64,000 bases of DNA from a virus, in the IMG/VR virus record IMGVR_UViG_3300020536_000396, positions 1 to 64,000 of that record. One strand, written 5' to 3'. A program made the position numbers and the translations under genes. Each line of letters begins with the position of its first letter. Within the stretch, counting starts at the first letter, position 1. Below are positions 25,161-33,614 of the stretch, piece after piece. Under the pieces are notes generated by a model. That model saw only the letters and a list, made by a program, of their open reading frames with translations. It was not told where the DNA came from and made no database searches.

Positions 25161-26675
25161 ATGATTGATATATTATTTGTACATCCTAACGCTTCTGAAA
25201 AAATTTATCAAGGCCTTGCTAAGAATAACTCCGCTATAGAACCTCCAATCTGGGCAGCCATGTTGGCAAATAGTGTGAGAGCAAAAGGGTTTAGACCAGA
25301 GATTCTTGATGCTGAAGTTGAAGGCCTAGATTACCTATCTGCTGCCAGAAGAATCACTGAATATAAAGCCAAAGTTGTTTGTTTTGTTGTATATGGCCAA
25401 CAACCATCTGCATCTTCCCAAAACATGGAAGGTGCCACTGCAACAGCAAGAGAATTAAAAAATCTACAACCAAATACATTCGTTGTGTTTGTTGGTGGTC
25501 ATGTTGCTGCATTGCCTATTGAAACGATGAAACAAGAAACATTCATCGATGCTGTTTGTCAAAACGAAGGTGTGTATACACTTCATTCTCTTCTGTCGTT
25601 ACCAAATCTAGAAGAACAATCACTAAAGAAAGTAAAAGGTTTAGTCTTTAGAGATAATGATGGTAATATCATTATGAATGAATCTTCACCTATTGTTCCT
25701 AAAGATATGCTTGAGCATGACCTGCCTGGTATGGCATGGGACTTATTAAGACCTCTTAGTGAATATAGAACAGCAGGTTGGCACTCATGGTCAAATAATA
25801 CTGAGAAACAACCTTTTGCTGCACTTTATACAAGTCTTGGTTGTCCATACAAATGTTCGTTCTGTATGATTAATATCATCAACCGAACTAAACAGGGTAC
25901 AGATGTTGCAAGTGCCGATAGTAATGTTTTCCGTTGGTGGTCACCAGAGTTCATCATCAAACAGTTCGATGAGATAGCCCGACAAGGTGTTCGAAACATT
26001 AAAATTGCTGACGAACTTTTTGTTTTGAATCCTAGGCATTTTGAAGCCATTTGCGATTTGATTATAGAACGAGGTTATGATTTTAATATCTGGGCATATT
26101 CAAGAGTTGATACCTGTAAGCCTAAGTATCTTGATAAACTTGCCAAAGCTGGTGTAAAATGGTTAGGATTAGGTATTGAAAATCCAAATAATGAATTGAG
26201 GAAAGAAATTCATAAAGAAGGATTTCAAGAAGTCAAGGTTTTAGATTTAATCAATATGATTCGTGATGCAGGAATTAATGTAGGTGGTAATTATATCTTT
26301 GGACTTCCTTATGATACACATGAATCAATGCAAGCAACATTAGACTTTGCATTGGAAAATCCAACAGAAATGGCTAACTTCTATTCTGCTATGGCATACC
26401 CAGGTAGTCCTCTTCATAATCAAGCTCGTATTCTTGGTTTAGATTTGCCTACAACCTATTCTGGTTATAGTCAACACTCTTATGATACCTTGAATCTTTC
26501 TAACGCTCACCTAAGTGCTGCTGAGATTTTGGCATTTAGAGACAAAGCCTGGGACACATATCACTCGAGCGACAAATACCTTGGTTTGATGAAAACAAAA
26601 TTTGGCCAAAAAGCCGTAGATGAACTTGATAGTACCAAAAAAGTTAAGTTGAAAAGAAAATTACTTGGAGATTAA
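25161..26675 (+). CDS. B12-binding radical SAM protein
   Basis: 504 residues from the ATG at 25161. The N-terminal domain (1-150) is a Rossmann-like cobalamin-binding fold with FVHPNASEK, EPPIWAAMLANSVRAKG, VVFVGGHVAALP. The radical SAM core starts near residue 225 with LGCPYKCSFCMI (Cys-x3-Cys-x2-Cys). LFVLNPRHFEAI, WLGLGIENPNNELRKEI and GNYIFGLPYDTHE follow in the TIM barrel, as in BchE/HpnP-type and other cobalamin-dependent enzymes. These methylate or rearrange unactivated carbons. The sugar cassette context hints at C-methylation or a related step. Confidence 0.8.
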   Translation: MIDILFVHPNASEKIYQGLAKNNSAIEPPIWAAMLANSVRAKGFRPEILDAEVEGLDYLSAARRITEYKAKVVCFVVYGQQPSASSQNMEGATATARELKNLQPNTFVVFVGGHVAALPIETMKQETFIDAVCQNEGVYTLHSLLSLPNLEEQSLKKVKGLVFRDNDGNIIMNESSPIVPKDMLEHDLPGMAWDLLRPLSEYRTAGWHSWSNNTEKQPFAALYTSLGCPYKCSFCMINIINRTKQGTDVASADSNVFRWWSPEFIIKQFDEIARQGVRNIKIADELFVLNPRHFEAICDLIIERGYDFNIWAYSRVDTCKPKYLDKLAKAGVKWLGLGIENPNNELRKEIHKEGFQEVKVLDLINMIRDAGINVGGNYIFGLPYDTHESMQATLDFALENPTEMANFYSAMAYPGSPLHNQARILGLDLPTTYSGYSQHSYDTLNLSNAHLSAAEILAFRDKAWDTYHSSDKYLGLMKTKFGQKAVDELDSTKKVKLKRKLLGD

Positions 26676-26676
26676 A

Positions 26677-27222
26677 ATGAAATCATTGATTATTACTTAT
26701 GATAAGTTTCAAGACCATGAGGTTGTTTATCCTTTTTATCGTTTGAAAGAAGAAGGTGATGTTACCTTGATGGCACACCAAATTGGAAAAATTTATGGTA
26801 TTTTAGGTACTAATATGTTATCTAATGCTGTGACTGATGATCTTACTGATCCAATTTTTTCTAAAGAAATGATAAGCAGATTTGACCTTCTAGTTATTCC
26901 TGGTGGTGTAAAAGCAATGGAAAAAATTAGACAAGAGAAACATGTTATAGATTTTATTTCAGCATGGCATAAAACAGGTAAAGTAATTGCAAGCACATGT
27001 TCTGGCGCCCAGCTATTAATTTCTGCGAAGATCGTAAAGGGAAAAAACATTAGCGCCTATTATGCTATGCAAGATGATGTTGAAAACGCTGGCGCTATAT
27101 ACTCTAGAGATCCAGTGGTTGTTGATGGCAATATCGTATCATCACCACACTACGATCATATGGGAATTTGGTTGAAAACTGCTATCGATATGGTGAAAGA
27201 TGGACAAACAAACACTGCTTGA
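26677..27222 (+). CDS. DJ-1/PfpI-family protein
   Basis: 181 residues from the ATG at 26677. LLVIPGGVKAME followed by ASTCSGAQLLISA with Cys108 in the nucleophile elbow is the DJ-1/PfpI/ThiJ signature; the Glu and His partners are at the usual distance in the N- and C-terminal parts. Members are glyoxalases, deglycases, hydratases or amidotransferase-like enzymes. The gene ends 23 bases inside the E1 alpha gene, so they are co-translated. Its role in the cassette is unknown. Confidence 0.75.
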   Translation: MKSLIITYDKFQDHEVVYPFYRLKEEGDVTLMAHQIGKIYGILGTNMLSNAVTDDLTDPIFSKEMISRFDLLVIPGGVKAMEKIRQEKHVIDFISAWHKTGKVIASTCSGAQLLISAKIVKGKNISAYYAMQDDVENAGAIYSRDPVVVDGNIVSSPHYDHMGIWLKTAIDMVKDGQTNTA

Positions 27223-28021
27223 AATATACAAGAAAGCGGCTTTATGCCGTGCTTTCGAAGAAGAAGTCTACAGACAGGTTGAGAACAAAAATGTTCGAAT
27301 ACCTGTTTATCTTTCTGCCGGTCAAGAATATATTTCCGCAACTTTGGCCGTATTACTTAAAGACATAGAAAAACAAATTTTTATTCAGCATCGAGGACAT
27401 TCTACTTACCTTTCTTTTGGTGGTGATGTCGAACAATTAGTTCTCGAACTATTGGGAGACAAAAGAGGATGTGCTAACGGTATGGGTGGTTCTGCATCTA
27501 TACAATCAAAAGAAAAAAACATCTATGGTCACGATGGTTTAATGGGTTCACACGGACCAATTGCTACAGGTATGTGTTATGCCAATAAAAAGTTTACGTT
27601 ATGTTTTACTGGTGACGCTGCAGCTGAAGAAGATTATTTTGTAACATCAATTGGTTGGGCATCAACTAAAAACTTACCTATTTGGTATATTGTAGAAGAT
27701 AACAATTATTCGATTCTAACCGAGAAAAAGGTTCGTCGTAATTGGGAAATGCATGATGTTGCCAAAGCCATGAATATGGATGGTTTTAATGTTGAAGATG
27801 ACCCAGAATCTATGTGGAATGTTATACAACAATGTAGTACAGAAAAACCTTTATTATTAAACATAAACACAATTAGATTATTCTGGCATGCTGGTGCGGG
27901 TATCGATGACCCCAATGTGTTTGATCGACATAAAGTTTTTACTGAGATGTTTGGCAATGATATTAATCTTGAAGCTCAAGAACATGTGAAGGAGATTTGG
28001 TCAAAATGTCTGCAACGCTAA
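27200..28021 (+). CDS. TPP-dependent dehydrogenase E1 alpha-like subunit
   Basis: 273 residues. The E1 alpha blocks are present: SAGQEYISA, QHRGHSTYLSFGGD, GCANGMGGSASI, YGHDGLMGSHGPIATG, and the TPP/Mg motif GDAAAEEDYFVTSIGWASTKNLPIWYIVEDNNYS (the usual GDG is GDA here). It is shorter than bacterial pyruvate dehydrogenase E1 alpha (about 320-360), lacking N-terminal residues. It pairs with the E1 beta gene that follows, overlapping it by 16 bases. It would decarboxylate a 2-oxo acid and hand the two-carbon unit on; no E2 or E3 is nearby, so the acceptor may be a sugar. Confidence 0.8.
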   Translation: MDKQTLLEIYKKAALCRAFEEEVYRQVENKNVRIPVYLSAGQEYISATLAVLLKDIEKQIFIQHRGHSTYLSFGGDVEQLVLELLGDKRGCANGMGGSASIQSKEKNIYGHDGLMGSHGPIATGMCYANKKFTLCFTGDAAAEEDYFVTSIGWASTKNLPIWYIVEDNNYSILTEKKVRRNWEMHDVAKAMNMDGFNVEDDPESMWNVIQQCSTEKPLLLNINTIRLFWHAGAGIDDPNVFDRHKVFTEMFGNDINLEAQEHVKEIWSKCLQR

Positions 28022-28908
28022 GAGATGTAATTAAAGAAACTGTTAGACACCATTTAAAGGAAGAAAATGGTTTGGCTATGGGCCAGTGCCTAACAGCTGT
28101 TGGTTGGGTTGGTGGTACACTACCAGAACTATATGAAGAAGATGGTATGGTAGAAGTTTCTATGGCTGATGTAGCGGGTGGAGGTTTTGCTGTTGGCGCA
28201 GCATTGGCAGGAAGAAGGCCAATGTATATCATTCGTTATCAAGGATTCAATTGGTTTAATGCACCAATAATTATCAACTATGCTGCCAAGTCTAAAGAGA
28301 TTTGGGGTGTGCCATGTCCAATGTTTGTTCGTTCAATTGCTATGGAAGGTGGCATTGGTCCAGTTGCCGGTTCTTCTCACCACGCTTTATATTATAGAAT
28401 GCCCGGTGTTCGAATCGTTTCACCAATGACACCAGGTGAATATAAAAAAGTTTATAAAGATTTTATGGAAAGTGATGAAGTCTTTTATGTTTCAGAACAC
28501 CGAGGCGCTTACAACAATACAGAAGAACTAGAAGATATTAATGATTCTTTTCCAGATATTGTTTTATTTCCAACTTCTATTACTCGATTTGCTGCACAAG
28601 AAGCTGCAAAACAATTATTGAAAGAAGGTTACAGAGTTGCAGTTCACCATATAGTGCAAATAAAACCTTTTGAACCTAGTGATGAGTCTGTTGTTTCTTT
28701 ACGCAGAGCTCAAAAAGGTATAGTTCTTGATGATGATTACGTAAATGGTGTTGCTAAATCTCTTGCCTTTGATCTGATACAAAAAACAAATGCTACAGTT
28801 TATGTTATGGGTTTAGATGATCGCACCGCAGGTTTTTATCCAGAAGTTGATAATCTGCCACCTTCGAAAGAAAAGATTGTTGAATTTGCTAAAAGGATAA
28901 TTCGATGA
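28006..28908 (+). CDS. TPP-dependent dehydrogenase E1 beta-like subunit
   Basis: 300 residues from the ATG at 28006, which has AAGGAG 11 bases upstream; an earlier TTG is less likely. The pyrimidine-binding domain holds MADVAGGGFAVGAALAGRRPMYIIRYQGFNWF, where the usual TPP-activating Glu of DTPI-x-E is replaced by Asp. PVAGSSHHALYYRMPGVRIVSPMTPGEYK is the conserved H-S/H box. The C-terminal domain (GYRVAVHHIVQIKPFEPSDESVV) is the transketolase C-terminal fold that dimerises with E1 alpha. Codons are as in the neighbours. Confidence 0.8.
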   Translation: MSATLRDVIKETVRHHLKEENGLAMGQCLTAVGWVGGTLPELYEEDGMVEVSMADVAGGGFAVGAALAGRRPMYIIRYQGFNWFNAPIIINYAAKSKEIWGVPCPMFVRSIAMEGGIGPVAGSSHHALYYRMPGVRIVSPMTPGEYKKVYKDFMESDEVFYVSEHRGAYNNTEELEDINDSFPDIVLFPTSITRFAAQEAAKQLLKEGYRVAVHHIVQIKPFEPSDESVVSLRRAQKGIVLDDDYVNGVAKSLAFDLIQKTNATVYVMGLDDRTAGFYPEVDNLPPSKEKIVEFAKRIIR

Positions 28909-29903
28909 ATATGTCTTTTTCTAAGACGCCTTATAGACTTTCTTTATTTGGAGGAGGCACGGATTACCCCGCTTGGTTTGAAAACAATCCTTGCAAAGTA
29001 ATTTCAGCTTCAATGGCAAACTATAGTTATGTTCATGTCAAAGAATTGCCACCATTTTTTGAGCATAAGATTTCAGTATCATATTCGAAAGTTGAACGAG
29101 TAAATTCCGTTGAAGAAATTGAACACCCTTCTGTACGAGCATGCCTTCAATATATGGACATAAAAGAAGGTGTGGTTATATCTTATGATGGAGATTTACC
29201 AGCAAGATCGGGGATAGGTTCAAGTTCATCTTTTACTGTGGGTCTTTTAAATGCTTTGTATAACTTTAAAGGTAAGTATGTTTCTCTAGAAGAGTTATCG
29301 AGACAGGCGATTTATATTGAGCAAGAAATGATCGGCGAAAATGTTGGTATTCAAGATCAAATTATGGCGGCTCATGGTGGTATAAGATTGATTGAAATGG
29401 GTCCAGGAAGAAATTGGAATTCTTATCCTTTATTTCTATCTCCTAACTATATGAAAGAATTAGAATCACATATCATGTTAGGGTTTTCAGGATTAAGTAG
29501 ATATGCTGAAGTGCAATCTAAAAAACAGGTTGAAAACATCAAACAAAAAAATACCGATTTTTATTTGAAGTCTATGTCAGAACTAACCGAACATGCTCTT
29601 GAAGCTTTAATGGCAGGTAATGGAATGAACAAGATTGGTAATTTGTTAGATGCTGGTTGGAGATTAAAAAGAAACTTATCAGATAGTGTTACTGACAAGT
29701 GGATAGATAAGATATACAACAAAGCAATTAGCCTTGGCTCTCTTGGTGGAAAACTAATGGGTGCTGGCGGCGGTGGTTTTTTCTTATTTTTGGTTCCGCC
29801 AAATAGGCAAAAAGAATTTAAAGAACAGCTAGACGAAATAAAAGTTTGGGTTCCATTTAAATTCGATAAAGATGGAAGTCACATAATTCATTTTTCAGAT
29901 TGA
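28905..29903 (+). CDS. GHMP kinase (heptose/fucose kinase-like)
   Basis: 332 residues, ATGA overlap with E1 beta. SKTPYRLSLFGGGTDYPAWF is the N-terminus of the HddA/fucokinase-like branch of GHMP kinases. PARSGIGSSSSFTVGLLNALY is the ATP-binding GSSS loop, and LMGAGGGGFFLFL is motif 3. HddA phosphorylates D-glycero-D-manno-heptose 7-phosphate at C1 before GDP activation; related enzymes act on L-fucose. It supplies the sugar-1-phosphate for the cassette. A matching nucleotidyltransferase is not seen beside it. Confidence 0.8.
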   Translation: MNMSFSKTPYRLSLFGGGTDYPAWFENNPCKVISASMANYSYVHVKELPPFFEHKISVSYSKVERVNSVEEIEHPSVRACLQYMDIKEGVVISYDGDLPARSGIGSSSSFTVGLLNALYNFKGKYVSLEELSRQAIYIEQEMIGENVGIQDQIMAAHGGIRLIEMGPGRNWNSYPLFLSPNYMKELESHIMLGFSGLSRYAEVQSKKQVENIKQKNTDFYLKSMSELTEHALEALMAGNGMNKIGNLLDAGWRLKRNLSDSVTDKWIDKIYNKAISLGSLGGKLMGAGGGGFFLFLVPPNRQKEFKEQLDEIKVWVPFKFDKDGSHIIHFSD

Positions 29904-29910
29904 GGTCGTT

Positions 29911-31074
29911 ATGAAATATCCTTTGATGCGTAACAATATTCTTAGAGAAGATTTAGATGCCATGATTGAGCATCTAAAACAAGATGATCCTATTTTAACA
30001 AATGGGCCAAATTGCAGGAAGTTTGAAGAAGAATGGTCTGAGTGGTTGGGTGTGAAGTATTCCGTATTTGTAAATTCTGGTGCATCAGCAAATTTACTTT
30101 CAATGACTGCACTTAAAATTATGCACCCATATGGAGGCGAGGTCATTGTTCCGCCTTTAACATGGATATCCGATGTTGCTTCAGTGATTCAATGTGGTTT
30201 CAAACCTGTGTTTGTAGATATTGATCTGAATACTTTAGGTATGAACACAGATAAAATTATCGCTGCAATTACTCCACAAACAAAAGCAGTTTTTCTTTCC
30301 CACATTCAAGGGTATAATGCAATCACAGATAAACTTATATACGAATTAGAAAAAAGAAATATACCTTTAATTGAAGATGTATGTGAATCTCATGGTGCTA
30401 CGTACAAAGGTAAAAAATGTGGAAGTATTGGTTGGATGTCCAACTTTTCTTTCTACTATGCTCACCATATGACTACGATTGAAGGTGGCATGATTAGCAC
30501 CAATGACAAGAATCTTTACCATACACTTAGAATGTTGAGGTCACATGGTATGGTTCGTGAGTGTGATAGCCAAGAACTAAAACAAAACTATATTGAAAAC
30601 AATTTTGATTTAAATCCAGATTTTATATTTTCTTATGCAGCATACAACATGAGAAACAATGAACTTGGTGGAATACTTGGTCGAAAGCAGTTGCCAAGGT
30701 TGGATGAAAATGTTAAAGTTAGAAACTACAATAACCATAGGTTGCTAAGTAAACTCAACGATAACTATTTCACAGAGTTTAATTTAGAAGGTCAAAGTAA
30801 TTATGCCTTCAACATCGTTTTGAAAAATAAAGATGATGATTTTATGAATAGATTGTCAACAAAACTACGTGAAAGTGGAGTTGAATTTAGAAGAGGTTCT
30901 GCTGGTGGTGGAAATCAATTAAGACAACCTTATTTAAAAGATGTTGTGAATGTCGATCTAAAAGATTTTCCAAATACCGAACATGTTCACTTTTATGGTC
31001 TGTACATTGGTAATTTTCCAACAATGGAAAAACAAGAAGTGGATGAAATCGTAAACATTTTAAACGGAGTATAG
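29911..31074 (+). CDS. ColD/RfbH-like PLP-dependent sugar 3-dehydratase
   Basis: 387 residues. It is a DegT/DnrJ/EryC1-fold protein (SGASANLLSMTAL, EVIVPPLTWISDVASVIQ, EDVCESHGATYKGKKCGSIG). The usual catalytic Lys is replaced: SFYYAHHMTTIEGG has His185 (next to His186) where aminotransferases have Lys. The same AHH-x-T-x-x-E-G-G box with His for Lys is known in ColD (colitose) and RfbH/E1 (CDP-hexose), which remove the 3-hydroxyl of a 4-keto sugar using PLP. So a 3-deoxysugar step is more likely than amination. Confidence 0.75.
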   Translation: MKYPLMRNNILREDLDAMIEHLKQDDPILTNGPNCRKFEEEWSEWLGVKYSVFVNSGASANLLSMTALKIMHPYGGEVIVPPLTWISDVASVIQCGFKPVFVDIDLNTLGMNTDKIIAAITPQTKAVFLSHIQGYNAITDKLIYELEKRNIPLIEDVCESHGATYKGKKCGSIGWMSNFSFYYAHHMTTIEGGMISTNDKNLYHTLRMLRSHGMVRECDSQELKQNYIENNFDLNPDFIFSYAAYNMRNNELGGILGRKQLPRLDENVKVRNYNNHRLLSKLNDNYFTEFNLEGQSNYAFNIVLKNKDDDFMNRLSTKLRESGVEFRRGSAGGGNQLRQPYLKDVVNVDLKDFPNTEHVHFYGLYIGNFPTMEKQEVDEIVNILNGV

Positions 31075-31075
31075 T

Positions 31076-32017
31076 ATGGGAAATTTGAGAGTTCTAGTAA
31101 CTGGTGGAGCTGGTTACATTGGTTGTATTTTGGTGGAATATCTACTACAAGTAGGTTATAGAGTTACCGTTATTGACAACTTTATGTTTCGCCAAACGGG
31201 TCTAAATCATTTGTGTGAAAATAAAGACTTGACGATTGTAAATGGAGATATTCGTAATCCTTTACACATGGCACCATTACTAAAAGAAGCAGACATTATT
31301 ATTCCTTTGGCTGCCTTGGTTGGTGCACCACTTTGTAATAAAGATGTTGTTGGTGCAGATACAACAAACAAAGATGCTGTATTTTGGATGCTAAATAATA
31401 TTTCAAAAGAACAACGCATCATTATGCCTACTACAAATTCGGCATATGGTACAGGTGACGAAAACAATTTCTGTACAGAAGAATCTCCGTTACGACCAAT
31501 TTCAAAATATGCGGTTGATAAGGTCGCTGTTGAAAAAGTTTTGATGGAACGGGAAAACTCCATCAGTTATAGATTGGCTACTGTATTTGGTATGTCACCA
31601 CGTATGCGTACTGATTTGTTAGTAAACGATTTAACTTACCGTGCTGTTAATGATGGTTATGTCGTTATCTTTGAAGGACACTTTAAACGAAATTATATTC
31701 ATGTTCGTGACGTTTGTGAGGCATTTCTACATGCTATCTACCAGTTTGAAGAAATGAAAGGTAACGTATACAATGTTGGTCTTTCGTCTGCGAATGTTTC
31801 TAAGTTGGAGTTATGTGAAATAATTAAGAAACAACTACCAAACTTTACGATTGTAGAAGGCGATATCAAAAAGGATCCAGATCAAAGAAACTACATTGTA
31901 TCTAATGCAAAATTAGAAGCAACTGGTTGGATGCCTTATTATACCATTGATAATGGTGTTGAAGAACTTATCAAAGGTTACACTTATCTCAAAAATAATA
32001 TCTATGGTAATGTTTGA
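31076..32017 (+). CDS. NAD-dependent nucleotide-sugar epimerase/dehydratase
   Basis: 313 residues. GGAGYIGCILVEYL is the Rossmann G-x-x-G-x-x-G, and YAVDK carries the Tyr-x3-Lys catalytic pair of extended SDR enzymes. TNSAYGTGDENNFCTEESP replaces the usual SS-x-x-VYG. NYIHVRDVCEAFLHAI is the typical substrate-loop sequence. The enzyme could epimerise or dehydrate a nucleotide sugar; the substrate cannot be told from the sequence. It begins just after the ColD-like gene and shares one base (TGATG) with the next. Confidence 0.8.
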   Translation: MGNLRVLVTGGAGYIGCILVEYLLQVGYRVTVIDNFMFRQTGLNHLCENKDLTIVNGDIRNPLHMAPLLKEADIIIPLAALVGAPLCNKDVVGADTTNKDAVFWMLNNISKEQRIIMPTTNSAYGTGDENNFCTEESPLRPISKYAVDKVAVEKVLMERENSISYRLATVFGMSPRMRTDLLVNDLTYRAVNDGYVVIFEGHFKRNYIHVRDVCEAFLHAIYQFEEMKGNVYNVGLSSANVSKLELCEIIKKQLPNFTIVEGDIKKDPDQRNYIVSNAKLEATGWMPYYTIDNGVEELIKGYTYLKNNIYGNV

Positions 32018-32418
32018 TGGAGTATAATGAAAAGAACTTAAATCTGGTATCGGGTATAATTATGAAACACCTGACGCCAGATTTACTTCCTAAAAAATGG
32101 ATTGAAAGAAACAAAACCAACCCAACATTTGGTCATTGTCACACGGCATCAGCCTGCTTACAGAAAATATTTGGTACTAAGAATTTAAAACTGTACCATG
32201 GATTGGATGAAGAAGGTATTTGGCATTGGTGGGTGATTGACCTAAATCAAAAATTGATTGATCTTACCTCAGACCAATACTACTCGCTAAATAAAATACC
32301 ACCATACAATGTTGGTAAAAAGGCTTCAATGTTGGGGTTTGAATACAGGAAAAGGGTTTTAAGGTTATTGGATAAGGTTAAGGAAGAGTTGTCATTAAAC
32401 GGGACACCGCCATCATAG
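32017..32418 (+). CDS. Transglutaminase/papain-like small protein
   Basis: 133 residues from the ATG at 32017, which overlaps the previous stop (TGATG). GHCHTASACLQKIFG places a Cys at the head of a helix, and GIWHWWVIDLNQKLIDLTSDQYY places a His in a strand followed by Asp. This is the Cys-His-Asp order of transglutaminase-like and NlpC/papain-like folds. The signature is short and the identification remains structural. It closes the second cassette. Confidence 0.45.
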   Translation: MEYNEKNLNLVSGIIMKHLTPDLLPKKWIERNKTNPTFGHCHTASACLQKIFGTKNLKLYHGLDEEGIWHWWVIDLNQKLIDLTSDQYYSLNKIPPYNVGKKASMLGFEYRKRVLRLLDKVKEELSLNGTPPS

Positions 32419-32459
32419 ATGTTGTCAAGAGCAAAGTCAAGCAAATTTATAGGTAAAGA

Positions 32460-33059
32460 ATGAAACATAAAGATATTTTCCAAGAACAAGGATATGTGTT
32501 CGTCAAAAATTTTATTGATCCTGCTGTAGCAGATTACCTTTTTGAGTATCTAAGGTTTTCTACACATGCTATTGTATTATCAGGACAAAGTAAAGTAGCA
32601 ATACAGGGAGATGAACAAGTTCCCGGTTCTTATGGTTCCCGACATGGTGATATGGCTTTTGATTCTTTAATGAAGCATATGCGGCCAAGAATGGAAGAAG
32701 TTACGGGCCTAGAGTTGTATCCTACCTATACTTACACTCGACTATACAAACCAGGTAACGAGCTTAAAAAACATACTGATAGGCCATCATGTGAAATCTC
32801 CTGTACATTGAAGCTTGGTGATACAGGAGAATATAATTGGCCTATTTGGATGAAAGATGCCGAATATAAGCTTGACAAAGGCGATGCAGTAGTGTACCGT
32901 GGTTGTGATTTGGAACATTGGCGAGAGGTGTGTGAAGGACCTCCTGAATATAGAATGGGTCAAGTATTCATGCACTATGTCGATAAAAATGGACCATATC
33001 CTGATTACAAATATGATAGAAGAACAGCAATGGCAAAGTTATTTGAAAAAGACCTATGA
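32460..33059 (+). CDS. Fe(II)/2-oxoglutarate oxygenase-like protein
   Basis: 199 residues. His105-x-Asp107 (HTDRPSCEIS) and His153 (EHWREV) form the iron triad, with a distal Arg after it. YTYTRLYKPGNELKKHTDR and LDKGDAVVYRGCDLEHWRE are the double-stranded beta-helix strands seen in small phage 2OG oxygenases. It is chained to gp55 by an ATGA overlap, so it is expressed with late sigma. The target could be a protein, nucleic acid or small metabolite; nothing discriminates. Confidence 0.7.
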   Translation: MKHKDIFQEQGYVFVKNFIDPAVADYLFEYLRFSTHAIVLSGQSKVAIQGDEQVPGSYGSRHGDMAFDSLMKHMRPRMEEVTGLELYPTYTYTRLYKPGNELKKHTDRPSCEISCTLKLGDTGEYNWPIWMKDAEYKLDKGDAVVYRGCDLEHWREVCEGPPEYRMGQVFMHYVDKNGPYPDYKYDRRTAMAKLFEKDL

Positions 33060-33595
33060 CCACTAAAAAAACAAAACACTATATCAACAACTCGGATTTT
33101 TTGGCAGCGTTGATTGAATACCAAAAACAATGTGACATTGCCAAAAAAGAAAAGAAAAACGATCCGCCTATACCGAATTATCTAGGTGAATGTTTCTTGA
33201 AAATTGCGGAACACTTATCAAGAAAACCAAACTTCATTTCTTATTCTTTCCGTGATGAGATGATTGCCGATGGTATAGAAAATTGTTTAATGTATTTTCG
33301 TAACTTTGACCCGGTAAAGAGTAACAATCCATTTGCATATTTTACTCAAATCATATATTATGCTTTCTTACGTCGAATTCAAAAAGAGAAAAAACAATTA
33401 TATGTAAAGTATAAGGCAACTGAACAAATTGGTATTCTAGATGAGTTCGAAATGTTTGAAGATGCCGATGGACACCAAAAACAATTTCAACTCTATGATA
33501 ACATATCGGAGTTTATTCAGACGTTCGAGGAAAACAAACGTAAGAAAAAAGAAAACAAAACAAAAGGTCTAGAAAAATTTATTGATGAAATATGA
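33056..33595 (+). CDS. 55: Late-transcription sigma factor gp55
   Basis: 179 residues (T4: 185). YLGECFLKIAEHLSRKPNFISYSFRDEMIADGIENCLMYFRNFDPVKSNNPFAYFTQIIYYAFLRRIQKEKKQ is the sigma region-2-like core of gp55, which reads TATAAATA promoters. A basic linker ends in GLEKFIDEI (Leu172, Phe175, Ile176), matching the C-terminal clamp-binding epitope of T4 gp55 that ties late transcription to gp45. TATAAATA octamers lie ahead of gp18, gp22 and other late genes here. Confidence 0.88.
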   Translation: MTTKKTKHYINNSDFLAALIEYQKQCDIAKKEKKNDPPIPNYLGECFLKIAEHLSRKPNFISYSFRDEMIADGIENCLMYFRNFDPVKSNNPFAYFTQIIYYAFLRRIQKEKKQLYVKYKATEQIGILDEFEMFEDADGHQKQFQLYDNISEFIQTFEENKRKKKENKTKGLEKFIDEI

Positions 33596-33614
33596 AAAAA
33601 GGCAATAAAATATT

